From: Gammaproteobacteria bacterium
Lineage (GTDB): Bacteria > Pseudomonadota > Gammaproteobacteria > Steroidobacterales > Steroidobacteraceae
NCBI GenBank assembly: GCA_025358295.1
Contig: JANYJY010000043.1
Location: 1 to 64,000, forward strand
Length of the DNA: 64,000 nt
Reading direction: 5' to 3'
The notes under the pieces are model-generated. The model ran no database searches. It was not told the DNA's origin and saw nothing but the letters and a program-made list of their open reading frames with translations. The translations under genes and the position numbers were made by a program. Positions 1 through 7,298 of the stretch are shown here, in pieces (the stretch's first letter is position 1; every line of letters begins with the position of its first letter).

Positions 1-288
1 GGCGACCTCGCGGACGTCGGCGGCATAGGTCTCGCTGTTCATCGCGAGCATCAGGTCGACGCGCCCGGCGCGCGCCATGTGGCCGTCGCGCGTCACGCGG
101 ATCTCGTACCAGGTCGGCAGGCCTTGAATGTTCGAGGGGAAATAATTCTTGCCTGTCACCGGCACGCCCATGCGGAATACGGCCTTCATGACCATCGAAT
201 TGGCGCTGGCCGAGCCGGTGCCGTTGACATTCGCGAACTTCATCACGAAATCGTTCACACGATTAGCATTGCCGGTTATGCCGGGCAT
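1..288 (-). CDS. korA: 2-oxoacid:ferredoxin oxidoreductase subunit alpha (KorA-like), N-terminal part, truncated by window edge
   Basis: Reading leftwards from an ATG at 288, an open frame runs off the window. It begins MPGITGNANRVNDFVMKF and continues with NGTGSASANSMVMKAVFRMG, typical of the gamma-type domain that opens fused gamma/alpha subunits of 2-oxoglutarate:ferredoxin oxidoreductases. These enzymes oxidise 2-oxoacids to acyl-CoA with ferredoxin as acceptor, replacing or bypassing the NAD-linked dehydrogenase. The start overlaps the end of the upstream flavoprotein gene by 13 nt, so the two are translationally linked. Only about 96 residues are visible, so substrate specificity (2-oxoglutarate versus pyruvate) cannot be judged. 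The thiamine-diphosphate beta subunit should lie beyond position 1. Confidence 0.85.
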   Translation of the reverse strand, partial: MPGITGNANRVNDFVMKFANVNGTGSASANSMVMKAVFRMGVPVTGKNYFPSNIQGLPTWYEIRVTRDGHMARAGRVDLMLAMNSETYAADVREVA

Positions 289-2069
289 GCGGCGACCTCC
301 TGATCGATCGCATACGGAATGCGAATCGTCGATTTTTGCATGTCCCATGCAGCGGTCGGACAGCGCTCGGCGCATAGGCCGCAATGCACACAGACGTCTT
401 CATCCTTCACCATCACCCGTGCGGTCTGCGGCAGCGCCGACGACACGTACAGTGCCTGCGAGCGATTGGTGGCCGGGGCCTTCAGATTTGCGCGCAATTC
501 GGATTCGGTGCCGTTGTGGGTGATGGTGAGGCAATCCACCGGGCAAATATCGATGCAGGCATCGCACTCGATGCACAATTTCGCCGCGAAGACCGTCTGC
601 ACGTCGCAATTCAAACAGCGCTGAACCTCCAGAGCGGCTTCCTCGGCGGTGAATCCGAGCTCCACTTCGATGTTTATTTTCTTGAATCGATCGACCAGTC
701 CGACGTGCGGCACCAAGCGCCGCTCCACGCCGTTATATTCGTTCTTGTACGCCCACTCGTGCATGCCCATCTTGCGGCTGGACAAGGTTACGCCGCGCGC
801 CATCCGCTCATCGACGCGTTGGTCGTGACAGAACTTGTGGATCGAAATGGCGGCTTGATGCCCATGCTCGACCGACCAAATGATGTTTTTGGGACCGAAC
901 GCCGCGTCGCCGCCGAAAAACACCTGCGGTAGGGTGGACTGGAAAGTGACCTTATCCACCTTGGGCACGTTCCACTTGTCCAGTTCGATGCCAACGTCTT
1001 TCTCTATCCATGGAAAGGCGTTCTCTTGACCGATGGCGAGAATGACGTCGTCGCAAGGAATAAACACTTCGCCGAGCGATCGCGTCGCCTTGATGTCGCC
1101 GTTTTCGATATCGTATTCCAGCTTTTCGAACAACATGCCGCGCAGCTTTCCGCCTTCGGCCACAAAGGACTTCGGCGCGTGGTTGACGATGATAGCTACG
1201 TTCTCGTGCTCGGCATCCTCGAGTTCCCATTCCGACGCTTTGAAGAACTGTCGGGGCTTGCGCGCCATGACTTTCACGTCGTTGGCGCCGAGCCGCAGCG
1301 AACTGCGGCAACAGTCCATCGCCGTATTGCCGACGCCGATGATCAGCACCCGCTCGCCGACACGCTCGATATGCCCGAAGGCTACTGACTCCAACCAGGT
1401 GATGCCGATGTGGACGCGGTCTGTGTCGTGACGGCCCGGCAGATCGAGTTCCTTGCCCTTCGGCGCCCCTGAACCCACGAAGACCGCGTCGAAATCTTCC
1501 GATTCGAGCAGCTGCCGCATGCTCTTGACCGGCGAATTCAGGCGCAAGTCCGCGCCCATATTCACGATGAAGCCGATTTCCTCATCAAGAACATTCGCGG
1601 GAAGCCGGAATGCCGGAATATTCGTGCGCATCAAACCGCCCGGCACGGCGTATTGCTCGAAAATCGTCACCTCGTAGCCCAGAGGCAGCAAGTCGTTGGC
1701 GACGGTGAGCGAGGCCGGACCCGCGCCGATGCAGGCGACGCGCTTGCCGTTCTTCTCGCGTGGGGCCTTGGGCAGCAAGGCGGTGACGTCGTCGCGATGA
1801 TCAGACGCCACACGCTTCAATCTGCAGATGGCGACCGGCTTTTCCTCGATTCGGCCGCGGCGGCAGGCCGGCTCACAGGGCCTGTCGCAGACCCGACCTA
1901 AGATGCCGGGGAAAACGTTGGACTCTCGATTCACCATGTACGCAGCGGTGAATTCGCCCTGAGCGATTAGGCGTATGTACTCAGGAACATCGGTGTGCGC
2001 CGGACAGGCCCACTGGCAATCTACCACTCGATGGAAATAATCAGACCCAGACGTATCTGTCGGCTCCAT
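276..2069 (-). CDS. FAD/NAD(P)-binding iron-sulfur oxidoreductase (GltD-like) with C-terminal ferredoxin domain
   Basis: 597 residues. The N-terminus has the Cys pattern of the GltD/dihydropyrimidine-dehydrogenase Fe-S domain (C18, C22, then C61, C65, C69). A dinucleotide fold follows with GAGPASLTVAND for FAD and a second one with GVGNTAMDC for NAD(P). The last 120 residues carry two 4Fe-4S motifs, CIECDACIDICP and CVHCGLCAERCP. Family knowledge: GltD-like proteins move electrons between NAD(P)H and a partner. Directly upstream of, and overlapping, the 2-oxoacid:ferredoxin oxidoreductase alpha gene, it most likely links that enzyme to the NAD(P) or quinone pool (inference). The ATG at 2069 gives the full N-terminal cluster domain. 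It is divergent from the gene at 2216. Confidence 0.85.
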   Translation of the reverse strand: MEPTDTSGSDYFHRVVDCQWACPAHTDVPEYIRLIAQGEFTAAYMVNRESNVFPGILGRVCDRPCEPACRRGRIEEKPVAICRLKRVASDHRDDVTALLPKAPREKNGKRVACIGAGPASLTVANDLLPLGYEVTIFEQYAVPGGLMRTNIPAFRLPANVLDEEIGFIVNMGADLRLNSPVKSMRQLLESEDFDAVFVGSGAPKGKELDLPGRHDTDRVHIGITWLESVAFGHIERVGERVLIIGVGNTAMDCCRSSLRLGANDVKVMARKPRQFFKASEWELEDAEHENVAIIVNHAPKSFVAEGGKLRGMLFEKLEYDIENGDIKATRSLGEVFIPCDDVILAIGQENAFPWIEKDVGIELDKWNVPKVDKVTFQSTLPQVFFGGDAAFGPKNIIWSVEHGHQAAISIHKFCHDQRVDERMARGVTLSSRKMGMHEWAYKNEYNGVERRLVPHVGLVDRFKKINIEVELGFTAEEAALEVQRCLNCDVQTVFAAKLCIECDACIDICPVDCLTITHNGTESELRANLKAPATNRSQALYVSSALPQTARVMVKDEDVCVHCGLCAERCPTAAWDMQKSTIRIPYAIDQEVAACPA

Positions 2070-2215
2070 GGTTCCTCGTATAAATCCCCCGCCTCAGCCC
2101 CCAAGTATAGCGGCCTTGGCGAGTTTGTGACGGTATGCCGGCACAATGTAGGGTAATTCCCGGCGCCGGCCCGCCGCCGACGCGAAACCAGCGGTCAGCA
2201 GGTACTATTGAACGG

Positions 2216-2404
2216 ATGAACCTCCTCCAAGGACATGACGCCACGTGCCCCCATTGCTGGGAGACGGTTAACCTGACGCTCGACTTGTCGGTGCCCGAGC
2301 AATCCTACGTCGAGGATTGTCCCGTCTGCTGCAAGCCAATGATGGTGTCCTATGCGGCCGTGGATGGGGAACTCGTCGATTTCAGCGTTCAGAGCGCCGA
2401 ATGA
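2216..2404 (+). CDS. CPXCG-motif cysteine-rich small protein
   Basis: 62 residues from an ATG at 2216; the frame is open further upstream (to 2135) but the conserved part starts with MNLLQGHDATCPHC. Two CPxC pairs, CPHC near residue 11 and CPVC near residue 38, suggest a small zinc ribbon or rubredoxin-like knuckle. This matches the widespread 'CPXCG motif-containing cysteine-rich protein' family, whose role is unknown. Its stop overlaps the start of the following gene (ATGA at 2401-2404), so both are probably translated from one mRNA. The 146-bp space to the divergent gene at 2069 must hold both promoters. Confidence 0.85.
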   Translation: MNLLQGHDATCPHCWETVNLTLDLSVPEQSYVEDCPVCCKPMMVSYAAVDGELVDFSVQSAE

Positions 2405-3282
2405 ACACGCCCCGCGGCACCGCATCGGGCCGCCGCACCCCGCCGGCGCGCGGCGGCGGGGCGAAGCGCGGCGGGATACCCGGCGACGTTCCGCAAAATC
2501 GCAGCGGATTCAAGATGCTGCGCATCGCGATCCTATTGCTGATCTTGTTGGTGGTCGCGCTCACGGCTTGGCAGGATGGCTACCGCAGTACGCGCTGGCG
2601 TGAACCTCTGTACGTCGCCATTTACCCGATTGCGGCGGACGACAGCCCTGTCACGCGGGCGTACCTGGCCGCTCTGGATGTGGAGAGCTTCAAACCCATC
2701 GATCGGTTCTTTGCCCGCGAGGCCGAACGCTACGGCCTCAACGACAGCGAGCCCACCAAGATTCGCCTCAAGCCCGAGTTGCAGGTTCACCCGCCGCAAC
2801 GCGCGGAAGGCGCCGGTCTGCTATCTACCGCTCTTTGGAGCCTGCGGCTGCGCTACTGGGCGTGGCACGTCAGCGGGCATTCCCACGAGCCCGAGGATAT
2901 CCGCTTGTTCATTTTGTATCATGATCCCGCGTTGACACCGACAGTGCCGCATTCTTTGGGCCTGACCAAGGGGCTGATCGGCGTGGTGTATGCATTTGCG
3001 GCGTCCCAGATGTCCGCCACGAACGATGTGGTGATTGCTCATGAACTGCTGCACACCTTGGGCGCAACCGACAAGTACAATTTCGTCGACGACACGCCGC
3101 GGTTTCCGGACGGCTATGGCAATCCCTCGCAGTCGCCGCTGTACCCGCAAATGACCGCGGAATTGATGGCGGGACGCCGCGCGCTGGCGCCGCAAAAATC
3201 GCAGCAGGTAGAAAATCTCGATGAAGTCGTCATCGGCCCCGCGACGGCGCTAGAAATACGGTGGCCGCAGCATGCCCGCTGA
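2401..3282 (+). CDS. membrane-anchored zincin-like protein (HExxH), function unknown
   Basis: About 293 residues from the ATG at 2401 that overlaps the previous stop. A basic, Gly/Arg/Pro-rich cytoplasmic stretch of about 38 residues is followed by one hydrophobic segment (MLRIAILLLILLVVALTAW) and then an extracytoplasmic domain. Near residue 220 the motif HELLHTLGATDKY fits the HExxHxxGxxD pattern of zinc metallopeptidases of the metzincin/gluzincin type. I do not recognise a named family. A second ATG at 2515 would remove the basic tail and start right at the membrane helix. It is coupled to the Cys-rich gene before it and abuts the ABC ATPase after it; a protein-quality or envelope role is possible but unproven. 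Confidence 0.7.
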   Translation: MNTPRGTASGRRTPPARGGGAKRGGIPGDVPQNRSGFKMLRIAILLLILLVVALTAWQDGYRSTRWREPLYVAIYPIAADDSPVTRAYLAALDVESFKPIDRFFAREAERYGLNDSEPTKIRLKPELQVHPPQRAEGAGLLSTALWSLRLRYWAWHVSGHSHEPEDIRLFILYHDPALTPTVPHSLGLTKGLIGVVYAFAASQMSATNDVVIAHELLHTLGATDKYNFVDDTPRFPDGYGNPSQSPLYPQMTAELMAGRRALAPQKSQQVENLDEVVIGPATALEIRWPQHAR

Positions 3283-4075
3283 GGCACGCACAATGTCACC
3301 GGCCACGGCAGCCCCGTTGTTCGAATGCAGGGGCATGGATGTTTGCGTCTCCTCGCGGGTACTGGTGCGCGGCCTCGATCTGCAGGTGAATCGCGGCTCG
3401 ATGCTCGCAGTTCTCGGCCCAAACGGCTCCGGGAAAAGCCTTGCCTTGCATACTTTTGCGGGCCTGCGCCCCGCGAAGGCCGGAGAACTGCTGATCTGCG
3501 GCCGGCCGCTGGCCGATTGGCCGCGACGGGCGCTCGCGCGCGAATTGGCGCTGCTGCCGCAAAATGTCGAAGACCCCTTCCCCTCCAGCGTCATCGAAAC
3601 CGTCCTGCTCGGCCGCCACCCGCACATCGCGCGCTGGCAGTGGGAGTCGGCCCATGACCTTGCCATCGCGTCCGCTGCGCTGGCCGCCGTGGGGCTTGCC
3701 GGCTACGAGGAACGCGATGTGCTCACGCTATCCGGGGGAGAGCGGCGGCGCGCCGCCTTGGCCGCTGTCCTGGCGCAAACACCGAGGATCTTCCTACTGG
3801 ACGAACCCACCAATCAACTCGATCCGAACCACCAACTTGAAGCACTGCAGCTGCTGCGCGAGCGTGCCGATTCAGGCGCAGCCGTCATAGCCACTCTGCA
3901 TGACCCGAATCTCGCGGCAAGGTTTGCCGACTCAGCCCTGCTGATCGGCAAGGGCGGCAATTGGCAGTGCGGCCCCGTGGGCGATATTCTCACCGCGCAG
4001 CACTTGTCCGGACTGTATGACACGCGGTTCGAGGCGGCGGAAATCAACGGCCGCCGGATTTTCTTTCAAGCCTAA
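3272..4075 (+). CDS. ABC transporter ATP-binding protein, FecE/BtuD type, without neighbouring permease
   Basis: 267 residues with a complete ABC ATPase set: Walker A GPNGSGKS at 49-56, Q-loop region around LLPQNVEDPF, signature LSGGERRR, Walker B IFLLDEPT with the catalytic Glu, D-loop NQLD and switch His in ATLHDPN. The closest group by motif is the cobalamin/haem/iron-siderophore importer family (BtuD, HmuV, FecE). No permease or binding protein lies in the window. Two starts are possible: ATG 3272, overlapping the previous stop by 11 nt, and ATG 3293, which has GAGG eight bases upstream. The gene ends convergent with, and 4 nt into, the phosphatase gene. Substrate cannot be deduced; B12 is an attractive guess given the B12-dependent genes nearby. 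Confidence 0.85.
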   Translation: MPAEARTMSPATAAPLFECRGMDVCVSSRVLVRGLDLQVNRGSMLAVLGPNGSGKSLALHTFAGLRPAKAGELLICGRPLADWPRRALARELALLPQNVEDPFPSSVIETVLLGRHPHIARWQWESAHDLAIASAALAAVGLAGYEERDVLTLSGGERRRAALAAVLAQTPRIFLLDEPTNQLDPNHQLEALQLLRERADSGAAVIATLHDPNLAARFADSALLIGKGGNWQCGPVGDILTAQHLSGLYDTRFEAAEINGRRIFFQA

Positions 4076-4836
4076 GCCAACGCCGCCAATACCGCTGCGT
4101 GCAAACGCCCGTTGGTCGCGAGTACCGAAGTGGACTGCAGGGTAACCGGCCCCCCGTTGAGGTCCGTGAATCGCCCTCCCGCCTCGGCGACGATAGCGGC
4201 ACACGCCGCGATGTCCAGAATGTTCACATCGGATTCGATCACGGCGTCGATCTTGCCGCCGGCCAGCAGGTGATAGTGGAGAAAATCGCCATAGCCCCGA
4301 ATGCGATTGACTTGCGCTACGAGGGCGCCGTATTTCGGCCACCGGCCATCCAAGGCAAGCGTTCTGATATTGCCTGCGGAGAGCGCCGCCGCATCCAGGG
4401 TCGATACCGTGCTGACGCCTATGGATTTGCCGTTCAAATAGGCGCCGCAACCTCGCTCGGCAAAGCTGAGCTCGCCGTATACCGGGGCGCTCGATACGCC
4501 CAGCACGATCTCGCCGCGGCGCATCAGGGCTATCTGGGTGGAAAACATCGGATATTCGCGCACGAAAGCTTTGGTCCCGTCGATGGGATCCACCAGCCAT
4601 AGACTCTCGGCATCCGCGTCGCGGGATCCGGTTTCCTCACCATAAAAGCCGTGCGACGGAAACCGCGACTCGAGAATCTCGCGAATCGCAATTTCACAGC
4701 GCACATCGGCCTCGGTGACGGGCGACTTGTCCGCCTTGATCCGCACTTCGATATTGTGCTGGAACATGGAGCGTGCGATGTGGGCGGCCTGTTTCGCGGC
4801 ATCGAGGGCCGCCTGCAATTCTGGCGAGGGTTTCAT
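4072..4836 (-). CDS. inositol monophosphatase family phosphatase (possible histidinol-phosphatase or 3'(2'),5'-bisphosphate nucleotidase)
   Basis: 254 residues from the ATG at 4836; the frame is open to 4917 but the conserved domain begins shortly after this ATG. Family motifs are visible: KADKSPVTEAD, FYGEETG with the metal-binding Glu, LVDPIDGTKAFVREYP with the Asp-Pro-Ile-Asp-Gly-Thr metal site, and DIAACAAIVAEAGG near the C-terminus, where most members have W-D rather than L-D. These Mg-dependent enzymes remove phosphate from inositol monophosphate, histidinol phosphate or PAP. The visible motifs resemble the HisN-type branch, but substrate assignment from sequence alone is unsafe. It lies divergent from the cobalamin adenosyltransferase (61 bp between starts). 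Confidence 0.85.
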   Translation of the reverse strand: MKPSPELQAALDAAKQAAHIARSMFQHNIEVRIKADKSPVTEADVRCEIAIREILESRFPSHGFYGEETGSRDADAESLWLVDPIDGTKAFVREYPMFSTQIALMRRGEIVLGVSSAPVYGELSFAERGCGAYLNGKSIGVSTVSTLDAAALSAGNIRTLALDGRWPKYGALVAQVNRIRGYGDFLHYHLLAGGKIDAVIESDVNILDIAACAAIVAEAGGRFTDLNGGPVTLQSTSVLATNGRLHAAVLAALA

Positions 4837-4897
4837 AGGCGCAACCTTAGCAAACCTTGTGCTACCGTCGCACCCTCGGACGTGGAGATTCGCAATA

Positions 4898-5449
4898 ATG
4901 GGCAACCGCCTCAGCAAGATTTATACGCGCACCGGCGATGACGGCACTACTGGCCTGGGAGATGGATCGCGGGTGGCGAAGGAGAACCTGCGCGTCGAGG
5001 CTTACGGGACGGTGGACGAAACCAACAGCGCAATCGGCGTGGTGCTGGCCGTTCCCGCGCTGCCACCCGCGATAACGCGCTGCCTCACCGAAGTGCAGCA
5101 CGATCTCTTCGATCTGGGCGGGGAACTGTGCATCCCCGGACATCGCATGATCGACTCGTCCCATGTCGACCGACTGGAGAGCGAATTGGATGGGTTCAAC
5201 GACGACCTGCCGCCACTTAAGGAATTTATTCTGCCGGGCGGGGGGCCCGCGGCGGCGGCGTGCCATGTTGCCAGGGCCGTATGCCGGCGAGCCGAGCGCC
5301 GGTGTTGGTCGCTGGCACGTGCCGAAAATGTCGCGCCCGAGACCCTAAAATACGTGAATCGTCTGTCAGATCTGTTGTTCGTGCTGGCGCGGGTGCTGGC
5401 CCGTCACGAACGTGGCAGCGAAGTGGTCTGGCGGCGCACGCAGAAATAG
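4898..5449 (+). CDS. pduO: PduO-type cob(I)yrinic acid a,c-diamide/cob(I)alamin adenosyltransferase
   Basis: 183 residues from the ATG at 4898, where similarity starts with GNRLSKIYTRTGDDGTTGLG; the frame is open upstream but that part is antisense to the phosphatase. Diagnostic features are the N-terminal ATP loop (TRTGDDGTTGLGDG), VEAYGTVDETNSAIG, CHVARAVCRRAER and YVNRLSDLLFVLARVLA. The enzyme transfers the adenosyl group of ATP to cob(I)alamin, giving coenzyme B12. The window also holds a class II ribonucleotide reductase (49803-51950) that needs this cofactor, so this gene is likely essential to its function. It ends 6 bp from the convergent EAL-domain gene. Confidence 0.93.
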   Translation: MGNRLSKIYTRTGDDGTTGLGDGSRVAKENLRVEAYGTVDETNSAIGVVLAVPALPPAITRCLTEVQHDLFDLGGELCIPGHRMIDSSHVDRLESELDGFNDDLPPLKEFILPGGGPAAAACHVARAVCRRAERRCWSLARAENVAPETLKYVNRLSDLLFVLARVLARHERGSEVVWRRTQK

Positions 5450-5455
5450 CGGCCC

Positions 5456-7270
5456 TCAGGCCACGATTGCCGACGTCAAATGATTGGCATGCAGCCAGTC
5501 GGCATGCCAGAGCGCCAACTCTTCGATTCCCAATGGACGGCAGAACAAGAAGCCTTGCACCTGATTTGCGTGGCGAGTTTTCAGGTATTGCCACTGCGCC
5601 TCGGTTTCGACGCCTTCGGCCACCGTTGCGAGCCCCAAACTCGTCGCCATGGCGATGATGGCATCGACCAGCGGCGCATTGCCGCCGTGCTTCGACGCGA
5701 TGTCGCGCACAAAGGCGCGATCTATCTTCAACGTGTCGATCGGAAAATGCCGCAGGTAGGAGAGTGAACTGTAGCCGGTACCGAAATCGTCGAGCGCGGT
5801 AGCCACGCCGAGTTGCTTGAGCGATTTCACGGCCTTGCTCACCGCGGCGGAATATTCGATCAACGCACCTTCGGTAAATTCCAGCTCGATCATTCGTGAT
5901 TCAATGCCGGCTGCATCAATCGCCCGGGACACGCGCGACACCAGACTGCCGTCGCGGAATTGCACTCCGGAGACATTCACTGCCACCTGCCAGAGCGGTC
6001 CTCCGGCGTCGCGCCAGCGACGCACCTGCGCGCATGCCTCCCGCAGCACCCAATCGCCGATCTCGACGATGAATCCGCTTTGTTCCGCCAGCGGAATAAA
6101 CTCATCAGGCGCCACGAAGCCACGCTGCGGATGCCGCCATCTTAATAGCGCTTCGACTGCCTCGACGCGCAAATCCTTGAGTGCCAGTCGCGGCTGATAG
6201 TTCAAGGTGAATTCGTCGCGCTCCAAGGCCCTGCGCAAATCGGCCTCCATGGACAGGTGCTTGGCGGCGCGGGTGCTGATGGATTTATTGAAGTACTCGA
6301 TCGCGCCGTGTCCCGCTTTCTTGGCATGATGCATGGCCGCTTCGGCATTCTTGATGAGCGCCTCGGGGGTGGCTGCATCGCTCGGGAATAGACTGACACC
6401 GATGGTTGCCGACAGTGGGATGTCCTGTTGCGCTACCACGAAGGGTCGCGCCAGCGCCGACTGCACGCGCTGCGCCACCGCTTGCACCATCTCGGCGGTG
6501 GCCACTCCGGGCAGAGCGAGGGCGAACTTGTCGCCGCCGGTGCGCGCCACCCAGTCAGTGATTTCCTGCTTCTCGATACTCTCATCCGCCGCACCCAAGG
6601 TGCGCTGCGAATCGCGCAAGCAACCCTGCAGGCGGTGTGCGACTTCCTTCAATACCACATCACCCACTGCTTGACCCTGCGTGTCGTTGATGCGCGAGAA
6701 ATTGTCGACATCGAACATCAATACCGCCAGGCCTCGCTGGCGCGGTTCCGCCCACGCGATATGCTGCTCCAAGATCTGTAACAAGCGCTGCCGGTTCGGC
6801 AAGGCGGTGAGCGGATCATAGTAGGCGAGATAGCGGACACGGGCTTCGCTCTCGCGGAGCTGGTCCTGCGTTTGCTTCGAGCGCACCAAGAACTTGACCC
6901 GCTGCGCCAACAGCATCGGATTGATGCCCTTGGAGGAGAAGTCGGTGGCGCCCGCATTGTAGGCACGATTGACCGACTCCATGTCGTCAAGACTGGTCTG
7001 CATCAATATGGGGACATGACGGCTTTCGGGCATCCGCCGAAGCGTGCTGCACACGTCGAAGCCGTTCATCCCCGGCATGACCACGTCGAGCACGACGCAG
7101 TCCACGGAATGCTCGTGAAATTGGCTTAGTGCGGCCATGCCGTCGCCGGCCGAGATGACCTTGAAGCCGGCCATTTCCAGCGCGATTCCAACCAACAAAC
7201 GAGCGCCGGGATCATCGTCGACCACCAGCACAGTGGCAGGAACATTTGGCGGATTTTCGGGTGCGTTCAT
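5456..7270 (-). CDS. response regulator with REC, degenerate GGDEF and intact EAL domains (probable cyclic-di-GMP phosphodiesterase)
   Basis: 604 residues from the ATG at 7270 (MNAPENPPNVP); further open frame upstream overlaps the kinase gene antiparallel in codon sense and is not needed. REC domain at 12-130 with phospho-acceptor Asp62 (VVLDVVMPG). The GGDEF domain has GGDKF near residue 246: the metal-binding Glu is replaced by Lys and diguanylate cyclase activity is doubtful. The EAL domain keeps its active-site motifs: EALLRW near 372, NVSGVQF, LEFTE, DDFGTGYSSL, LKID and AEGVET. Expected output is cyclic-di-GMP hydrolysis controlled by phosphorylation. It follows the hybrid kinase by 28 bp on the same strand and is its probable target. 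Confidence 0.9.
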   Translation of the reverse strand: MNAPENPPNVPATVLVVDDDPGARLLVGIALEMAGFKVISAGDGMAALSQFHEHSVDCVVLDVVMPGMNGFDVCSTLRRMPESRHVPILMQTSLDDMESVNRAYNAGATDFSSKGINPMLLAQRVKFLVRSKQTQDQLRESEARVRYLAYYDPLTALPNRQRLLQILEQHIAWAEPRQRGLAVLMFDVDNFSRINDTQGQAVGDVVLKEVAHRLQGCLRDSQRTLGAADESIEKQEITDWVARTGGDKFALALPGVATAEMVQAVAQRVQSALARPFVVAQQDIPLSATIGVSLFPSDAATPEALIKNAEAAMHHAKKAGHGAIEYFNKSISTRAAKHLSMEADLRRALERDEFTLNYQPRLALKDLRVEAVEALLRWRHPQRGFVAPDEFIPLAEQSGFIVEIGDWVLREACAQVRRWRDAGGPLWQVAVNVSGVQFRDGSLVSRVSRAIDAAGIESRMIELEFTEGALIEYSAAVSKAVKSLKQLGVATALDDFGTGYSSLSYLRHFPIDTLKIDRAFVRDIASKHGGNAPLVDAIIAMATSLGLATVAEGVETEAQWQYLKTRHANQVQGFLFCRPLGIEELALWHADWLHANHLTSAIVA

Positions 7271-7298
7271 CTTTTCCTCTGGCGGTTGCACGCGCCGC

